From Symsagittifera roscoffensis (taxonomy: Eukaryota > Xenacoelomorpha > Acoela > Convolutidae), in NCBI RefSeq assembly GCF_963678635.1, contig NW_026971073.1, positions 1 through 32,500 on the forward strand: a stretch of 32,500 nucleotides of DNA. Direction: 5' to 3'. Made by a program: the position numbers and the translations under genes. Of the stretch, positions 31,901-32,500 are shown piece by piece; positions within the stretch are counted from its first letter, which is position 1; the number at the start of each line of letters is the position of its first letter. The notes below the pieces were generated by a model that was not told the origin of the DNA, made no database searches, and worked only from the letters and a program-made list of their open reading frames with translations.

Positions 31901-32500
31901 TGCAGTTCTAACGATTGCAAAAAATTTCAGAAAAAAAGACTGAATACTTTATAACAAAAAGTGCAGAAAATTTTTTGAAGCGATATTTGAGGCAGAATAC
32001 GGTCCCCCAAACTGACCTTATGATCTTTTTCATCCAGAAATATAGCTGTTAACGCACATCTATAACAAAACTGAATACGTATCAACCAGTTGAGACATTT
32101 TTTTCTGGATATCTCATCCCTGAAAGATTTTTGTAAGAAAAACTGTGAAATATTTTTTAGGGTAGGCAAACACAAAAAGTGCACACCCAAAGCAGCATGT
32201 CGAAACGACCGTTTTTAAAAACTTTGATTTTTTTTTAATTTTGGTAATTTTCATGCATCGAATTAAGTTCTTTAACTAGAATTACGAGTGAAATAATATA
32301 GTTCAGCGACAGAATAGACTATTTCAACCGTAAAACTCTGAAAAAATGATACCTCTTGCAATAAACATTAAAAAAACCTGAAAAATCGTGTTGTACCTTG
32401 CCCAACTAAGCATTCTGCAACTTCAATCATTACCCTTCTAACAATCAATGAGTTTAGGAAAGGTTACTGTCTCAATTGTACCAGAGTTGTATAAAAACAA
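31901..32500. other. No recognisable feature
   Basis: AT-rich sequence after the tandem array. The minus-strand frame at 31927-32190 has no recognisable motif and no second copy for comparison. Confidence 0.45.

Overview
The window is eukaryotic nuclear DNA: AT-rich, repeat-dominated, with short spliced genes (introns of about 63-90 bp with GT-AG ends and one GC-AG), SAM-like and C2H2 domains and an animal-type CACTA/EnSpm-like transposase. This fits an invertebrate animal. The phylum cannot be fixed from the sequence alone.

Layout. 1-5520 is a mosaic of diverged direct duplications with no gene I can support. 5521-7875 holds no recognisable gene. 7876-8554 is a 679-bp near-perfect palindrome whose arms are built from TTAAGGT-type words. 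9089-11470 is a diverged array of about 370-bp units. 11498-18711 is the gene-bearing island, all on the minus strand. 18840-26000 is a satellite array of about 31 monomers of 229 or 232 bp with higher-order structure. 26010-29000 holds a family of roughly 350-bp repeats in both orientations. 29985-31900 is a tandem array of about 178-bp units. The remaining stretches are blank.

The gene island, read 5' to 3' on the minus strand, has three parts. First (18711-16759) is an eight-exon gene for a 480-residue SAM-like protein, possibly SAMD3-like; every exon junction I propose keeps frame. Second (16378-12199) is a protein starting with a Suv4-20-like SET methyltransferase domain, then three C2H2 zinc fingers, then an EnSpm/CACTA-like transposase. 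The two halves share one frame and are separated only by a TAG that could be the end of an 87-bp intron. A 67-bp intron explains the apparent frameshift further on, and one in-frame TGA remains inside a conserved transposase motif. Third (12139-11498) is an SGNH/GDSL-type hydrolase frame, open apart from one TAA.

My interpretation is a recently decayed DNA transposon that encodes, or encoded, a chromatin-modifying transposase plus a hydrolase. Whether the SAM gene and the flanking arrays belong to the same element is not shown by the sequence; I did not find convincing terminal inverted repeats or target-site duplications around the island.
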